From positions 10,569,794 to 10,633,793 of the forward strand of contig NC_054536.1 of the NCBI RefSeq assembly GCF_017654505.1: a stretch of DNA of 64,000 nucleotides. Reading direction: 5' to 3'. This document shows, piece by piece, positions 37,954-50,680 of this stretch. The first letter of the stretch is position 1. Each line of letters starts with the position of its first letter. Below the pieces are notes generated by a model, which saw only the letters and a program-made list of their open reading frames with translations, was not told where the DNA came from and did no database searches. This DNA is from Polyodon spathula. Its lineage: Eukaryota > Chordata > Actinopteri > Acipenseriformes > Polyodontidae. The translations under genes and the position numbers were made by a program.

Positions 37954-38400
37954 CAGGCAGTCCTCGCACTTATGACTCAATTGGTTCCTGAAAGTCGCGT
38001 TGTAAGTCAAAGCACATTTTCCCATAGGAACAATGTTACAAACTGGGGTTACGTTCCTGACTCTGGCCGGATAATACAGTTTTACAAATATGATCAGTTA
38101 TATTGTACTCATGCAAATATTTAAATATTTCAGCCTGGTGGTTACACATATATTACACAGACACCTACCTGGCTTGTTTAAAAGTACAAACTAGGGGCTT
38201 TCCAATGACGCATTCAGTGTGTGTACGTGGTACTCCTAGCTTAGGTTTAATTTTGAGTCCATTGCTCTTAATATACATCGATAAAGGCAAATACATTCTA
38301 AAGACAAAAAAAAATGCGTAAATGCCGTGTCATAAATGCCATATCGATATCATAAAGTCAAAGCAGGGTAATAATGCAAAAGAGTCGTAAGTGCCATGCG
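37954..38400 (+). mobile_element. pogo/Tigger-like non-autonomous element
   Basis: It starts CAGGCAGTCCTCGCACTTAT directly after a TA dinucleotide, as pogo/Tigger-type elements do. It continues with gttcctgaaagtcgcg and gtaagtcaaagc-type words and gggttacgttcctg. Related taagtcaaagc and gtcgtaagtgcc words recur up to 38395. The right terminus is unclear. No transposase was seen. Confidence 0.5.
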
Positions 38401-41059
38401 CAGTGCAATGCATGCGTCAAAGAAAGCATGATCTGTGAGTGTAAATCCTTTGAAAACTGCCCTATTTAACTGTTAAAAACTAACATAGCTATAAAACAAA
38501 AGATACAGTATAGACAATGAGCTATGAATTACTGTGGATTCATTGACACCTTGTATGCTCATGGAAAGTGTTATTATTCAATCAGTGACCTTTGTGACAT
38601 TAACAGTTAATTAAGATAAACACCACTGCTTCACTCACTTCAGTGAATACATAGACAACCAGAAATAATATATTCATACACATACTTTGCAATAATCAAT
38701 GTCATTTCATTATATAGAAAGAACTGTCTGATTTTAAACTAAGAAATGTGGCGCCATTAAAACTTTTCGAATGCCTCCATTATATTTTGCTCAGAGGAGA
38801 TTCAAGTAATGCACTGTACCTGTAAACCTTGTCATGCCTTTAGAGGTCAGACCCACAAGGACAAGGTCAGAAACCTTGAAAGCCGTGTTTATCCTGTTTG
38901 TGCAATTCAGTCATTCTTGTATAGGCACTAAACATGTCTATACAATCCAATAAAAAACCTGTCAAGGGCTTCATGAATGAGAAAGAGTTTGCCATAGTAT
39001 TTTGATGCCTATGGGTTGGGCATGTATTTATTTTATCCTACATAGGCCCCTGACTCACTAAACATATTGGTATCCCTGTATAGCTAATCATCTTTACTTT
39101 AAATATTTGAATGATTTTGAATGAAAGCCATCTCACAAGTGCAGTTGTGACATTCGAAAAGGAACTAGACTAACAGCATGGTGTAACGTGGCAAACATGA
39201 TAACTGTCCTGATAAATGATATATTAGAAGAATGTAGCTCTTTTTTAACCTTTCAGGTACTGTCCGATCATAAGGACCTCCTGAATGTGCCTGCACTGGT
39301 TTGGAATAGAGGGCCATACTCTCCACAATGTGCACTGCTTTCCATGTGTCAACTGTAAACTATTTTAGTGAAGTACTGGTACAGTGAATGAAATGCATTA
39401 ATGCAGCTTTTATGAACCCCTAAATAGAATAAATTATTATTATTATTTTTTTTTTTTTACATAGCTCTCAACCACCGTGGCAACCACTTTAATCCAGCTT
39501 TTATGAAATTTCCAAATAAAGGCACAAACATCAAGGGAAGGCATTTGTACAATTTCTAAATCTACCTTTGGCACTTCTATATTTTGTTTTATTATTACAT
39601 TTTTCTTCTGGACACAGTTGGCTTTACTCAGTCAGGGAGTCCTCTTCTGACTGTGTTCTATCGCTGTCACAGCAGAATCTGTTGCAGCTTTATTTATTTA
39701 AAGCAATACTCTCTAACACGTAGACACTGCTGTGTTCTGACACTGCTTTACATGCATTTCTTATCTTTTCCAGAAAGGCATGTTCAATGTTGCAATGTAT
39801 AATATGCTATTGTGTTTCAGACACTGAAATCCTACAAAGAGTTACTGTACAATGCCACTCCAAGTCACAATAGTATGTACCATTACAATGAAAAATAGAA
39901 TGACACAGATAAGATTGGAACATCTTGCTTTTACACTATCCGGAGGCACTAGATTTAATGTGTGAAGAAAACAAAGGCATTGCATGAAATTTTCAATTGA
40001 TGGAATTGCATTTCTATATGTTTCTGTACCGGCCTAATCTATACATCTAAAATCCCTGACAAATCATTAATAAAAGCAGAGTTAAACACAAATATTAAAC
40101 TATAATATGAATTATTTCTGGAAAATGTAAAAGGTTATATATTTTTTACAAATTAGTACCAGTAATACCGATGTAATATATATATCCCTCAGCGCAGCAG
40201 TTCCCTGGGGGAGTGGCAGAACCTGTGTGGGCCTTCACTCCGGACTCTCCTGCACAGCACACGGTCGTGCCTTACCAGGCGGGACCCCGAACAATGGGAC
40301 CCCAAGAATATTTTTTCTAAGCAAGCATGACTAACATTTTAAAATACCAACTAGTTTAAAAAAAAAAAAACGGAGATGTCTCAGTTGGTTTTATGTAAAA
40401 TAAATAAATAAATTAACAATACCAGTAAATGCTGCCACAATTTGATTTGCAAATGGGAAGCAGTTTAAAACACCTCAAGCAAAACACGTCAGTGACTTGA
40501 ATGATCAATAAACAGGAAGGTCAATGGGGCAAGAGATAACTGTGTACTTGATTTCATTAATTTGTTAATCAATAACAACAAAAGAACGAAGAACGCACAG
40601 TACAACTGACTGACAGCATAAGTGTATAAAGACTGTGTCTCAGCCACCACACAGCAATGATTAAACATAGGGAATCAGAATACTTTATTTATTTATTTAT
40701 TTTTTAAATGTCTTAAACATATTAGTAATAACATTGTACTCCCTCCTAATTACAAGGTAATAGCATTATATCACCTCCTAATTACAGGGGTAATAACATT
40801 GTATAACCTCCTAATTACAAGGTAATACCATTGTATTACCTCCTAATTACAGAGGTAATAGCATTGTACTATATCCTAATTAGAGGGGCTTCTACAACTA
40901 CTTTGACTCCACGTCATTCAGTCTTAATTTTTAAATTTTAATTGTACATAATTCTCACACTATATTTCAAATGTTTGTATCAATATATCGTGTTATTAAG
41001 GGTGGGGGTGGGGGTAAATCTCATTATAGTGCTTACTGACAATGAAAGAAAAACAACGG
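38401..41059. other. Intronic DNA with no recognised gene
   Basis: It contains the minisatellite at 40724-40886 and a short GC-rich island at 40185-40310 that I cannot identify. The open frame 39584-39802 has no domain. Confidence 0.5.
40724..40886. repeat. Minisatellite, 32-33 bp unit, about 4.5 copies
   Basis: The unit cctcctaattacaaggtaat followed by a(g/c)cattgtatta is repeated head to tail with a few changes between units. Confidence 0.9.
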
Positions 41060-41064
41060 AGGGT

Positions 41065-42005
41065 TCTGACTGGGGGAAATGTTGTTCAGGACAATACACT
41101 GAGGGTGTGGCAGGAAATTAAAAGGTACCATGACAGGGTGGGATTTGGTCAACTGTTAACTTCTGTGTAAGCCGGGTCTCCAAGATGATGCTTTTAGGCT
41201 TTGCAATAAACATGGTATAAATCAATATGTGATCTATGGGAGAATAATGGCTTGAAATCTTTCGCCCAACTCTGGGAGCAATTTAGTATCCAACAGATTT
41301 TTTTTTTTTTTATATTTACAAACCAAACATTTTCTATGTTCCAATCTTATGAGGGAGGCTGAAAATTACATTCTTACATATATAGAAAAAATGTTAGCCA
41401 CAAACAAGGATGCAAGGTCATTTACATCAAAGTTTTGTGGTGCTCTTTATTCAGTGACCACCTTTGACTGCAGGGTGAGTAGGTTGCAAAATTGCAATCC
41501 CCAAAAGTCACAGATGAAAAAAGGCAGTTGGGACATGGGAACATTGCATCTGGTGCTGTTCTCATATAAAATGCTTTCGGCATAGAATTGTAGAGAAATT
41601 AAAGCTATATGTGGCTTACAATTTGAACATGACTCCCCTGTGCTTATCTTAGGAGCTCCAATGAATGCACAGTGTGAAATGCATAAACTCATAAGAGGTC
41701 TTCTTGCAATGGCTAGAAACAAATTGGATTTTGGACAGAACACCTAAGAATTTTCTGTAATGGTATAAGGCTATTTACAGTGTACTCCCTCTGGAAAGGT
41801 TAAGTTATATTGAGGATAAAAAATGAGGACAATTCCATAGGATTTGGGATCCTTAGATATAGGACCTGCTCTCTCAGATTTAATATTGAAGGGATGCACG
41901 TCAAGACTGAGGAGAAAGCATTTATTTTATTTTCCATTTCTATCACTGTATTTGTAATGATAATTTATGCAATGTATACCACACCAAAAATAAACAAATA
42001 ATAAT
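41065..42005 (+). mobile_element. L1/Tx1-like LINE, 3' end of ORF2 and tail
   Basis: Conceptual frames give the C-terminal ORF2 region typical of L1/Tx1 LINEs: VWQEIKRYHDRVGFGQLL, DLWENNGLKSFAQLWEQF, then YLQTKHFL (the 'FRYLQIRHF' position). Further down come MHKLIRGLLAMARNKLDFG, LPLERLSYIEDKK and FHRIWDP. The copy ends in an A-rich tail (about 41985-42012). Several frameshifts and stops, so non-functional. The 5' truncation near 41065 is typical for LINEs. Confidence 0.75.
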
Positions 42006-42909
42006 AAAAAAGACTTATTGTATACTCACAAAGCAGCTGCCAGTATTTGAGTTATTTCTTGAAACAAAGATATAAACATATATTTTCTTAAGCATGCTTT
42101 GATACACCTTAGTGTCAGAATATGCTCAATATTTTAAGATGAACTGTGCACTAACAACTGGTATCTAATACGAGGGCATGTTTGTTAATTATTACACACC
42201 ACTTTCACTCATTAATACAATTTCAATGACGTAAGTTTTTAATTTTAGGTCTAAATAACTACATATATTTGTAGCATTTTAAAATAATGGCTGCAAATTC
42301 ATATAATGTAGACTTCAATATAGTTAGGATTGCAGGGGAGTAACATCTGAATGAAAAATGTTTTTTTTGTGTGTTATTTTGTTTTTACTAGTGAAGAATT
42401 GTCTTTATAAAAATGTCCACAAATGAATAATGAATTCAAGGTGAAAAGCACTGGTACAGTACGCAGTGCATGCATTGAAATTCATCGTAATCTGTGTCTT
42501 TTTTTTTTTTTTTTTTTACTGTAACTCATAGCACTATCAACATGTTAAGAGAATTATAAATATATTTGATGATATTTGCAGTAATTCTGGATGTTTCTAA
42601 ATTATTTTAATGACTAAACAAACAGAAATAGGGGTTTCGAAGGGTTTATAAATGTTAGGGCAACTTTATTAGATCTTCACTGATCCGAGTCTCTGGCATA
42701 GCCACACAATGCTCGTTATAAATCCAATATTATTATCAGCTTGCATAGTTCTTATCGAGGCTACTCGCTGCTAGATGCTGTAATTATTATTTCCTAATAC
42801 CTCATTGAATTTTTATGCCACAAACTGCAGTGTCTATTGAGAATAGGTTAGAAATATCAATAAAAATCATATACACATTGTTTTGAAATTAGTAGCCAAG
42901 TAGCCTAAA
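42006..42909. other. Intronic DNA with no recognised gene
   Basis: A poly(T) tract lies at 42499-42517. Nothing else was recognised. Confidence 0.55.
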
Positions 42910-42910
42910 G

Positions 42911-43092
42911 AGACAGTGTGGTCCAGTGGTTAAAGTCCAGGGGCTTGTAACCAGCAGGTTACTGGTTCAAATCCCACCACTGCCACTGACTGACTCATTG
43001 TATGACCCTGAGCAACGCACTTAACCTCCTTTTGCACAGATCACAGCATACCTCTGCAAAGAGCTTGTATATAGTGATACAGATAGTAAACA
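42911..43092 (+). mobile_element. tRNA-derived SINE
   Basis: The head resembles a tRNA: an A-box-like gtggtccagtgg (about 42918-42929) and a good B box GGTTCAAATCC (42964-42974) at proper spacing, enough for RNA polymerase III. The body continues with ctgactgactcattgtatgaccctgagcaa and acttaacctcct, the kind of core seen in fish SINEs. The tail near 43060-43092 is degenerate. It is not a functional tRNA because no acceptor stem pairs. Confidence 0.8.
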
Positions 43093-46000
43093 GCAGTTTC
43101 TGTAACATGATCTGTTTTGCATTTTATTGAAACAGTAAGTCCTTAGAATGCTATACTGGAATGCTTGTATTCTGTAAGTTAGTAGTTAGCAAGCATATCA
43201 ATTCTAATAATGACTGGGTCAGGGTTAGTTATTGATATTCTATACGGATTCCACACGTCACAATTAGACATGTCCGCCAGCATTTGATTTGAACACTGTG
43301 TGACCCCTCGCCCCGATAGCATCATTACATAAAGGTTTCTGCTTATTTCTAATGTTAATTATTAATAGAGCAACTTTCCATTATCAGAATCAGTTTAATA
43401 TGAAGCCCAGTTTACTGCAAAACGTCTCTCTGCTGAGAGTGCACTCTGCATTAGCTAGCTCTCGTAAATAATACAGCAGCATTTACATAAGAGAGTGCTG
43501 TTAGGATGATTCAGATCATCTTCTCTGGTGCTACTTTTTATTATTTCATTCATGACTTGATTAAAAAAAAAACTACATTGCTTCCATGATCCATATCATC
43601 TTGCTCTGTTTCTCATCAAAAACAATACCCTTTTAATTTCTTTATGTAATTGAGAGAATTAGTTGGATCAAAGGCCACTCATTAAAACAGCAATTATGTA
43701 AAACAATTGGCAAATGTCAAACTGATTAGTTCAGAGACGATGGATTATGTTGCGCCAACATGACTAACAAAGACACAGTAGAGGAATGCCTGCATTAAAG
43801 TACAGTGCAGAGCTTCAAATGCCATTTACATGGCTTTTAACTAGAACTGGTATCAAAAAAGTCCTCCAAGTTCACATTGGCCAGCGAGATCAATTATAAA
43901 AAATACTTAAAAAAATAAATAATAATAATAAATCGGGGCTCATCAGTTACAAATGACTTTCACAACTCAAACACAAAATATGTTATCCAAATGCACTGTT
44001 CACACGTATTTGAACAGCATGCTGTGACTCAACTCTTAAACCCTTGTCTTCTGAATGCTTCTATATTATTTTCCTCTAATATTAAGGTGTTGTTTACAAT
44101 TGTTTTGTATTGCTCATCTTTTTGAAGGTTTATATGGTATGCTATCCTGGTTATGGGAATGCATGTGTTTTTGTGACTATTTTAACTATTTTGAATCAAC
44201 CTGTTTCATGGTAAAAAATAGAAATTGATTTGTAGACTAAAAATAATTTAAACTGCATAAAGAATTTTATAGAAAATGGACAAGTTGAAAACTCTCACTA
44301 TTTTTTTTTTTTTAAAAAACACAATTTGCAAAAGCAAGCTATTGAATAATATTAAAATGTTAGAATGTGTGTACTGTAACAGTGTGTCAACAATTTTACA
44401 AACAAAATAAGGTAAACTTTTACACTTTTGACTCCTTTACATTCTACCTTCTTAGAAAGACATTAGTAATGAGGCATATTCTGTAGCACTGAAAGCCTTT
44501 TCTTGAGATAGGGTTACATTATACTCATCATCACATGAAAATGTCTGAAGCTAATCAGGTTATGAAGGCATTGTCATTTTAAATAAATGTGAAGATGCAT
44601 CTGCAGTGTCTGATGAAGAAATAATTATCCCTCTGTGCCTTTTTTATACTCAGCAGGAAATCTGTCTGCATTTGGCAATGATAATAACTATGGTATGCCT
44701 TTTTCCATTCTATGAATACAGTCTTTCAACCCAGTCTATAATGAATGCATTTCAAATTGTTACTCCAGACAAGTTTCACTCTGTTTAGTTTTCTGTTTTC
44801 TGTTAATGCTTTGAATATTGTATATCCATGCAGAACAGATAATAGAAAAGGTACAAAATAACTAACACAAGTATATAACATAAAACACTGCCAAAAAACG
44901 AAAGAACATAAATAACATCAGAAAATCCTTCATTTCCAAACCATGTTATCACGTGACAGGTCATGTGATCCACGGCCTAAATAAGCTGTGTGCTAGCCAT
45001 GTGAAACTATTCAACAAAAATCATGGCAAAGTAGAAGAATCAAGGCTTGATAGTGGGTCCCATGCAGCTGGCTCAACCCTCAACTATTTTCACTCAAACA
45101 GTGCTCCGGGGAGTCTGGGACCTACACAATCCTACTATTAAGGACATTGTCTCTGTGTGGTAACAAACAACAATCAACAGATGACATCAATAGTGGAAAG
45201 CCACTGCTTATCATGAAAGATGAGCCACTTCTCCTTCTGTAACGCATAAACACTATGGTTCATACTGCACAATTCATTTTCACAACACCAACAAAAGCCA
45301 AGTGTATAAAATCAGCACAATTAGCACAATACATGTGAATAGATAAAGATAATCAGCCTAGCCATCTTGGAAGATGTGAAAAAATGATTATGAAAATCTG
45401 TTCCCCTTCTACTAGGCAACTTGCCAGAATGTCTGAAAAAAAATCAAGTGCATTTTGGGGGAAATGAAAAGTTGTGATCATTTTTTAATTTTTAAAAAAA
45501 ATGAAAACAAACATATCTGATTGAGACAATGAACAGGAAAAGACAAGGACCTGGTTGTGATTTTGATTTGCTATTAATGCAATGACGCTTTGCTGTTGAC
45601 ATGTGATGGTAGTCCTAGAATCTTTCTGTCCATTATTTGGCTCCTGTCAAGTTTCTTTGCTCCTGCAGTCATTGTATTTTCCACATCAGCAGCACATATT
45701 GGCAACTGACTTCATAATCACCCTGTGTGTCTGTGCAGATAAGTTCCTCATTGTAAACGGTTTTGATCAGTTTTCTAATAACTTTGCCTTGAATCTCTCA
45801 TGCAGAAATTAATATGATTAAATACTATGAAGAAATTGTCTGCTTCCATTTCATTAATTCAGTAACTTAAATGGAAGGATTATGGTTAATGATCAGTCAT
45901 ACTTAATTTACCAGTTAATTTTGGATAACAAAAGGCTAACTCAAGTGAAGAATGAAAATCATTCTAAGCATTTTGCTATCGCTGATGAAATCAGAACTAA

Positions 46001-46786
46001 AGTGAAGTGCATTTATGGAAGTATATTGTATGAAATCTTCCATGTAGAAATTTCTGGTCTTAACTGCAAGCAGAAGAAATAAGGCAGCCTCAGAGGAACA
46101 AGTAAAGTAAATGATCATCTTATGTGTTAAGATAAATAATCATTTGAAAAATAAAGGGGATAATTTGAACCACAGCCTGCTTGGGCTCTGTAAAAACACT
46201 GCTATTGAATTATCATGCCCAGCAGCTCATTCAACTGCAAACACCTCTTCCATTAGATTTGGATTACGAGTGTAGTAATAGAGCAGTTCTGCATGTGTGT
46301 TTACCTTGTGTGAGCATTAGCAGTGATCCAATCTCAAATCTAGTTGCTCTCCTCTCAAGACCTGTTTTAGAGCAGTCTTATTAGCATATAACAGGCGTTT
46401 GATCGATGGCTTTTCCCTTGACAAAAATCAATCAACTCTATTTTTAAACCAAGGGCCTTGCCTTTTAGCTAGGGCAAACTAAACAGACACAGGCCCTGCC
46501 TTATGGATAACTGGTTTATGTGTTTGGAAAACTCAACTTTTAATTCAGAGTAAATCCATCGTGATCGACTCTCAGATCCTGAAACTGCTACAAATTTATT
46601 GTGAGCAGGATGTGTAGGGAGTTGTCGGATTTCAGACTGGTCTTGAGCCACCTCAAGAATCTCTGCAGCAGAGCTTGACATCTAAATGAATTCTCCATAA
46701 CCACCATCTTACCTGATGCCTTATGTTAGCCTGATCTTCTTTGGTGCTCAGAGACTGCATCTAATTTAGACCTGTATGCAGTGAAG
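43093..46786. other. Intronic DNA with no recognised gene
   Basis: No exon, RNA gene or classifiable transposon was recognised. Open frames (44606-44788, 45603-45812, 45882-46082) lack domain-like features. Confidence 0.55.
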
Positions 46787-47065
46787 TTGTACAAACCACT
46801 AATGTAAGAACTGCCCACAAATATAATATCTCCCACAAATGTAATAATCACCTGTTCACATATATAATGTCTCCCACAAATGTTGCATCCATGTTAATGC
46901 CCATGAATTACTTAGTACATATTTATTTGTGTAGTTAAATAATAATTTAACTTATAATTAATAATATCCATTAGTGGATATAAAGATTTTTTAAAAAGCC
47001 ATTCCATACCCCCAATAATGACTGCCCAATGGTTATATACTCTTCTAGTTAATTATGACAAACAT

Positions 47066-47097
<32 letters not shown>

Positions 47098-47244
47098 GGG
47101 GGGTTTTGTTTGTTTTTATTAACTGAAAGTTGGTAGATGGGTATAACATTTTTGGGAGAGATTATTACATTTGTGGGTGACATTACATTTGTGGGCAGGA
47201 CGTTATTACATTTGTGGGAAATATTGCATTTGTGGTTTGTACAA
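46787..47244. mobile_element. MITE-like element with iterated subterminal motifs
   Basis: Terminal inverted repeats ttgtacaaaccac (46787-46799) and gtggtttgtacaa (47232-47244). Inside the left end cccacaaatgtaata-type motifs occur about four times (46814-46885). Inside the right end the reverse complement tattacatttgtggg occurs about five times (47145-47235). A poly(G) run (47077-47103) lies within. There is no ORF with recognisable content. Family unassigned. Confidence 0.75.
47077..47103. repeat. Poly(G) tract
   Basis: 27 consecutive G residues. The length may be uncertain because of sequencing. Confidence 0.95.
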
Positions 47245-47834
47245 AGTGTGAATGCTTATAAATTAGGGAAAGCACAGGGAACAGTGAAGTTAATTTGGAG
47301 ACTCATTTTTGGGGTTAGTTAGAAGAAGTGCAGGGAAAACTGCATCAATACATTTCCTAAGGATTATTTATTAATAGTTAGGAGAACATATTTAATATAT
47401 TGCAACAATTCCCTTAGTTTACTGCATTTTATATTGATTAAAAACAAAAAAAAAGCATAGAAAGGCATCGGCAAGCATGGTAAATAACAAAGTACAGTAA
47501 AAAATGGTTAAAAAAAAAAACACGGTAAACACATTAAACTATAGTAAAATTTCAGTATAGGCATTACTAATCTTGTATATTTGATTCTTTATTTTATTTT
47601 TAAAAATCCCTCTCAAGTGCTAATAAACCCTGCATTTCATGAATCAATGTTGTCAAATACCTATGATTCAATACTAGGTCAGCTCAGTTGAAAGTTGCAT
47701 ACGTAGTGTGCATAAAATGTACATTCTAATTGAATTACTGACATTTCAAATATCAGGTTCTGACTAAAATGATAAAATTGCTTCTAGTTTTTAATTTGCA
47801 CCAAAACTATTTGCATATGTCCTGTTGTAAGTGA
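47245..47834. other. Intronic DNA with no recognised gene
   Basis: Nothing recognised. Confidence 0.5.
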
Positions 47835-47924
47835 CTCTGCATATAATGTACAGTTCACAGCCTACCTCTGTAAAGCACTTTGTGCTGGTGGTCCACTATG
47901 AAAGGCACTATATAAAAACAAAGA

Positions 47925-47982
<58 letters not shown>
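47835..47982 (+). mobile_element. LINE/SINE 3' tail ending in (ATT)n
   Basis: It contains cctctgtaaagcactttgtg, gtggtccactatgaaaggca and ctatataaa, the widespread 3' tail of fish L2/Rex-type retroposons, followed by a TTA microsatellite (47926-47982) serving as the tail. Only the last 100 bp or so was inserted. Confidence 0.7.
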
Positions 47983-48573
47983 AATCTATTTTTTGTGGTT
48001 TACTAAATATATTTAACAAGGCTTTGTATTGTTTTTGCCTCTAAAGGACATCTTAACACTGTAACAGTATATATTTGTCTTGATGGCTGCTCTTCTAGTT
48101 AAATCATATGACAGAAAATCTGTTTTACTTACAGTCTATTATTGTTAATAGGTTAGACTTACCTTTAAAAAAGCATGCATTCCTAGGGGTATCAGAGACT
48201 CTCAAAGCGGGGACAGGTAAGGATGTGTCTGAAACAAGCGCACATTAATAAGCAAATTACTAATAATGCGCTACCTTTGCACTTCTGAAAGCACTACAGT
48301 AGGGGAGACAAATTAGTGCTGACATCTTCTTACAACATTTACAGTTTTAATATACTGTGAAGAAGATGCATCAACTGCACACAGGTATAGGCTGCTATAA
48401 ATAAATAAAAAAAAGCAGGTTAAAGTAAAAATTAATCCTTAATGGGAAATAAAAATGCACAATAACATCAATATTGTTTGTTGCCAGTTTGTCAAGAATC
48501 AGTTATTTACAATAAATGCATAATGAACACATCTAAAACCTTTTCCCCATGTAGAATGTTCCCATACATTTGC

Positions 48574-48616
<43 letters not shown>

Positions 48617-49037
48617 CAATGCTATAGTTTGTTTAATCTATGGAAAATGTATATTCCCTATTCCCTATTTGAAGCAATTGCAAAGCCAAAGGCAAATTGT
48701 CAGCGAAGAATGAAATACTTATAGTGGTACAAGAGGAAACAAGGAATTACAACAAATAATAACTGCCTTTGCTAGTTTTATAATAGTCATTCTGTTCCTC
48801 TCAGAAAATGTATCATTGCATTGCCTTAAAATTGGGCCCACTGGTGTGTTAAATCATTTTTTACTTTTAGTAACACTGTATTTGGAAAGTGATGAATACA
48901 GCAAAGAACAATGAAATCAACAAATCGCTATTTAACAACTTGTATTATTTAAGTGTCACATTTCTGTAACCCGACCAAATTATTTTCAAAATGCAAAACA
49001 AACAACAAGCAATACACATGACAAATATATATATTAG
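47983..49037. other. Intronic DNA with no recognised gene
   Basis: It contains the poly(A) at 48577-48615. Nothing else was recognised. Confidence 0.5.
48577..48615. repeat. Poly(A) tract
   Basis: About 39 A residues. Confidence 0.95.
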
Positions 49038-49039
49038 AT

Positions 49040-49301
49040 ATGGTTTGCAGAAGTATTCACCCCCTACCAATAATGTCACGTTTTGTTGAATTATAAATAA
49101 TGTATGCACAGTTTTAACTTCCTCCTCATATAACAATGTTCAGTGGTTAAATTGAAAACTGTTATATGAGGAGGAAGTTAAATGTCAGCAAAACTTGCAA
49201 TGAAAATGTAAAAAAAATATACATGTTGTATAAGTATTCAGCCCCAGTCAGTACTTGGTAGAAGCACCTTTTGCAGCAATTTCTTTTTGCACAGTAGGAT
49301 G
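49040..49301 (+). mobile_element. Tc1/mariner-type end fragment
   Basis: It starts tggtttgcagaagtattcac, typical of Tc1-like left ends in fish, and includes agtacttggtagaagcacct. An internal perfect 21-bp inverted repeat (49115-49135 with 49160-49180, taacttcctcctcatataac) makes a stem with a 24-nt loop. The element is cut off at 49302, where an LTR begins. Confidence 0.65.
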
Positions 49302-49913
49302 TGTGGCAAAGTGCCCGCCCCTGTGTGTATTTTGTGTTATCTGTTGTGTGTTAATGTTGGTGTATAGTCATTGGTACACGGGATATAAACGGATCTGTGT
49401 AACACAAGTGTTTAAAATGTATATTTGTATTTAGGCACGAGGATTGCACAGCACTTCACGCGCAAGTAAAAAGTAATAATAAGTGAGAACGGGGAATTGC
49501 ACTTTATTAATTCACGTGCAGTTGTACCGCGACTCCAATTGAATGATTAATTAGCAATCAAGTCTCGGTACAGCTGCATAAAAGCAACATGTTTTCACCC
49601 ACTCGGGGTTGTGTGTTCGGTGAGTGGAGAACTGGATTGGAGACGGAGATAAAGATAATAAGAATAGTTAAAAAGTATTAGTAGTAAAATATCTGCTCAC
49701 CGTGTTTTGTTTAGTCTGTTTTGTTTGTCTGGTTATTTTGGCGAATGTGCCGTGTCGTGTTTTTGTATTGTTACAACCGTTTATTTTCTGTCTGTTTGTT
49801 TATTTATTAAATGCTGAGCGAAAGCATTCGCTCACCTCCACCAAATTCCACATCTCTGTCATTTATTTGCCGGCTCTGGTCTAACTCCACCCACTCCGTC
49901 CGTCTTTGTGACA
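49302..49913 (+). mobile_element. LTR (probably 5') of an LTR retroelement
   Basis: Begins TGTGGCAAAGTGCCCGCC and ends near CTTTGTGACA. Possible promoter boxes are tataaa (49384-49389) and cataaaag (about 49578), with attaaa (49806-49811) as a late poly(A) signal. It is followed by a tggggtcatcgtgggac-like stretch where a primer-binding site would lie. It inserted into a Tc1-type fragment. Confidence 0.6.
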
Positions 49914-50362
49914 CGTGGGGTCATCGTGGGACTACCAGCACCACCTAGATGCGGACCAGAGCAGGAACCGCAATTTGTTGTTTTTAAAAAAAAAACAACA
50001 ACAACAAATAAATAAATAAATAAATAAATAAATAAAAAAAAACCTTCCGACCTTGACCTCTCTCGACGACGTCCTAGACCTCCTGGAGGAGCAACCAGAT
50101 GTACTCGTCCGACCACGGAACGGACACCCCTCAAGCCCCGTGGGCCACCACGCGACCGGGGATGGTTTTCCCTCTCCTCCTTGACCGGTCCTATCCTCTC
50201 CTTCCACTCCTCTCCGTTTCCCTCCCCTTTCCTCTTCTCCTTCCGTCTCCTCGCAGGTGGGTGAGAGTAGAGGTACATCTCCATCAGCAGAGGAAGAATG
50301 CCTGCTGGTTTTACCTCCAGAGCCAGAGGGAGAGCCGCACCAGTCCCCTGAAACAAGGGTAG
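49914..50362 (+). mobile_element. Internal fragment of LTR element with proline-rich ORF relic
   Basis: After the LTR comes a short (AAAT)n/(CAA)n run (49987-50042). A frame then reads LDDVLDLLEEQPDVLV (about 50055-50105) and, after frame changes, SPSAEEECLLVLPPEPEGE (about 50280-50335). The last piece has the same flavour as the 24-residue units at 32.9 kb. Repeat A begins at 50363 and cuts the element off. Broken gag-like relic. Confidence 0.5.
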
Positions 50363-50680
50363 ACTACTGTATTTACAGTATAATCGTAAATCTCGAAAGA
50401 CTACTCACTTCTAAATCTTTTGTAGTCACTTTTGTATTACTTTAGTATAAATACATGTTAATTTGGATTCATATGTTGTTTTTTTCTGACTTTATGTGAA
50501 CGAAAAGACACACATTTGCCTGTTTTCCCATTGGAAATAGTGATATTTTGAAATATCACTATCCTGGTCACAAAAGCAAAGTTTGTGGGGTATAATACCC
50601 ATTTTCTATACTTTTGAGGCATAAGCAATTAGGAAATAACACTTACTACCCAGGAACAAAAAAAAATAAAATAAATTGTT
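50363..50680 (+). repeat. Dispersed repeat A, copy 3
   Basis: The fullest forward copy. 50440-50662 matches 1-213, and 50370-50680 matches the reverse of 11088-11400. It includes the palindrome gtgatattttgaaatatcac. No recognised coding sequence. Confidence 0.85.

Noticed and set aside
39240..39340. Possible RNase H-like fragment (LSDHKDLLNVPAL)
   Set aside because: Only a dozen residues look suggestive and nothing consistent lies on either side.
40724..40886. CRISPR-like array
   Set aside because: The units are contiguous with no unique spacers; it is a minisatellite in a eukaryotic genome.
42911..42985. Functional tRNA gene
   Set aside because: Pol III boxes are present, but no acceptor or D stem pairs and the sequence continues into a SINE body.
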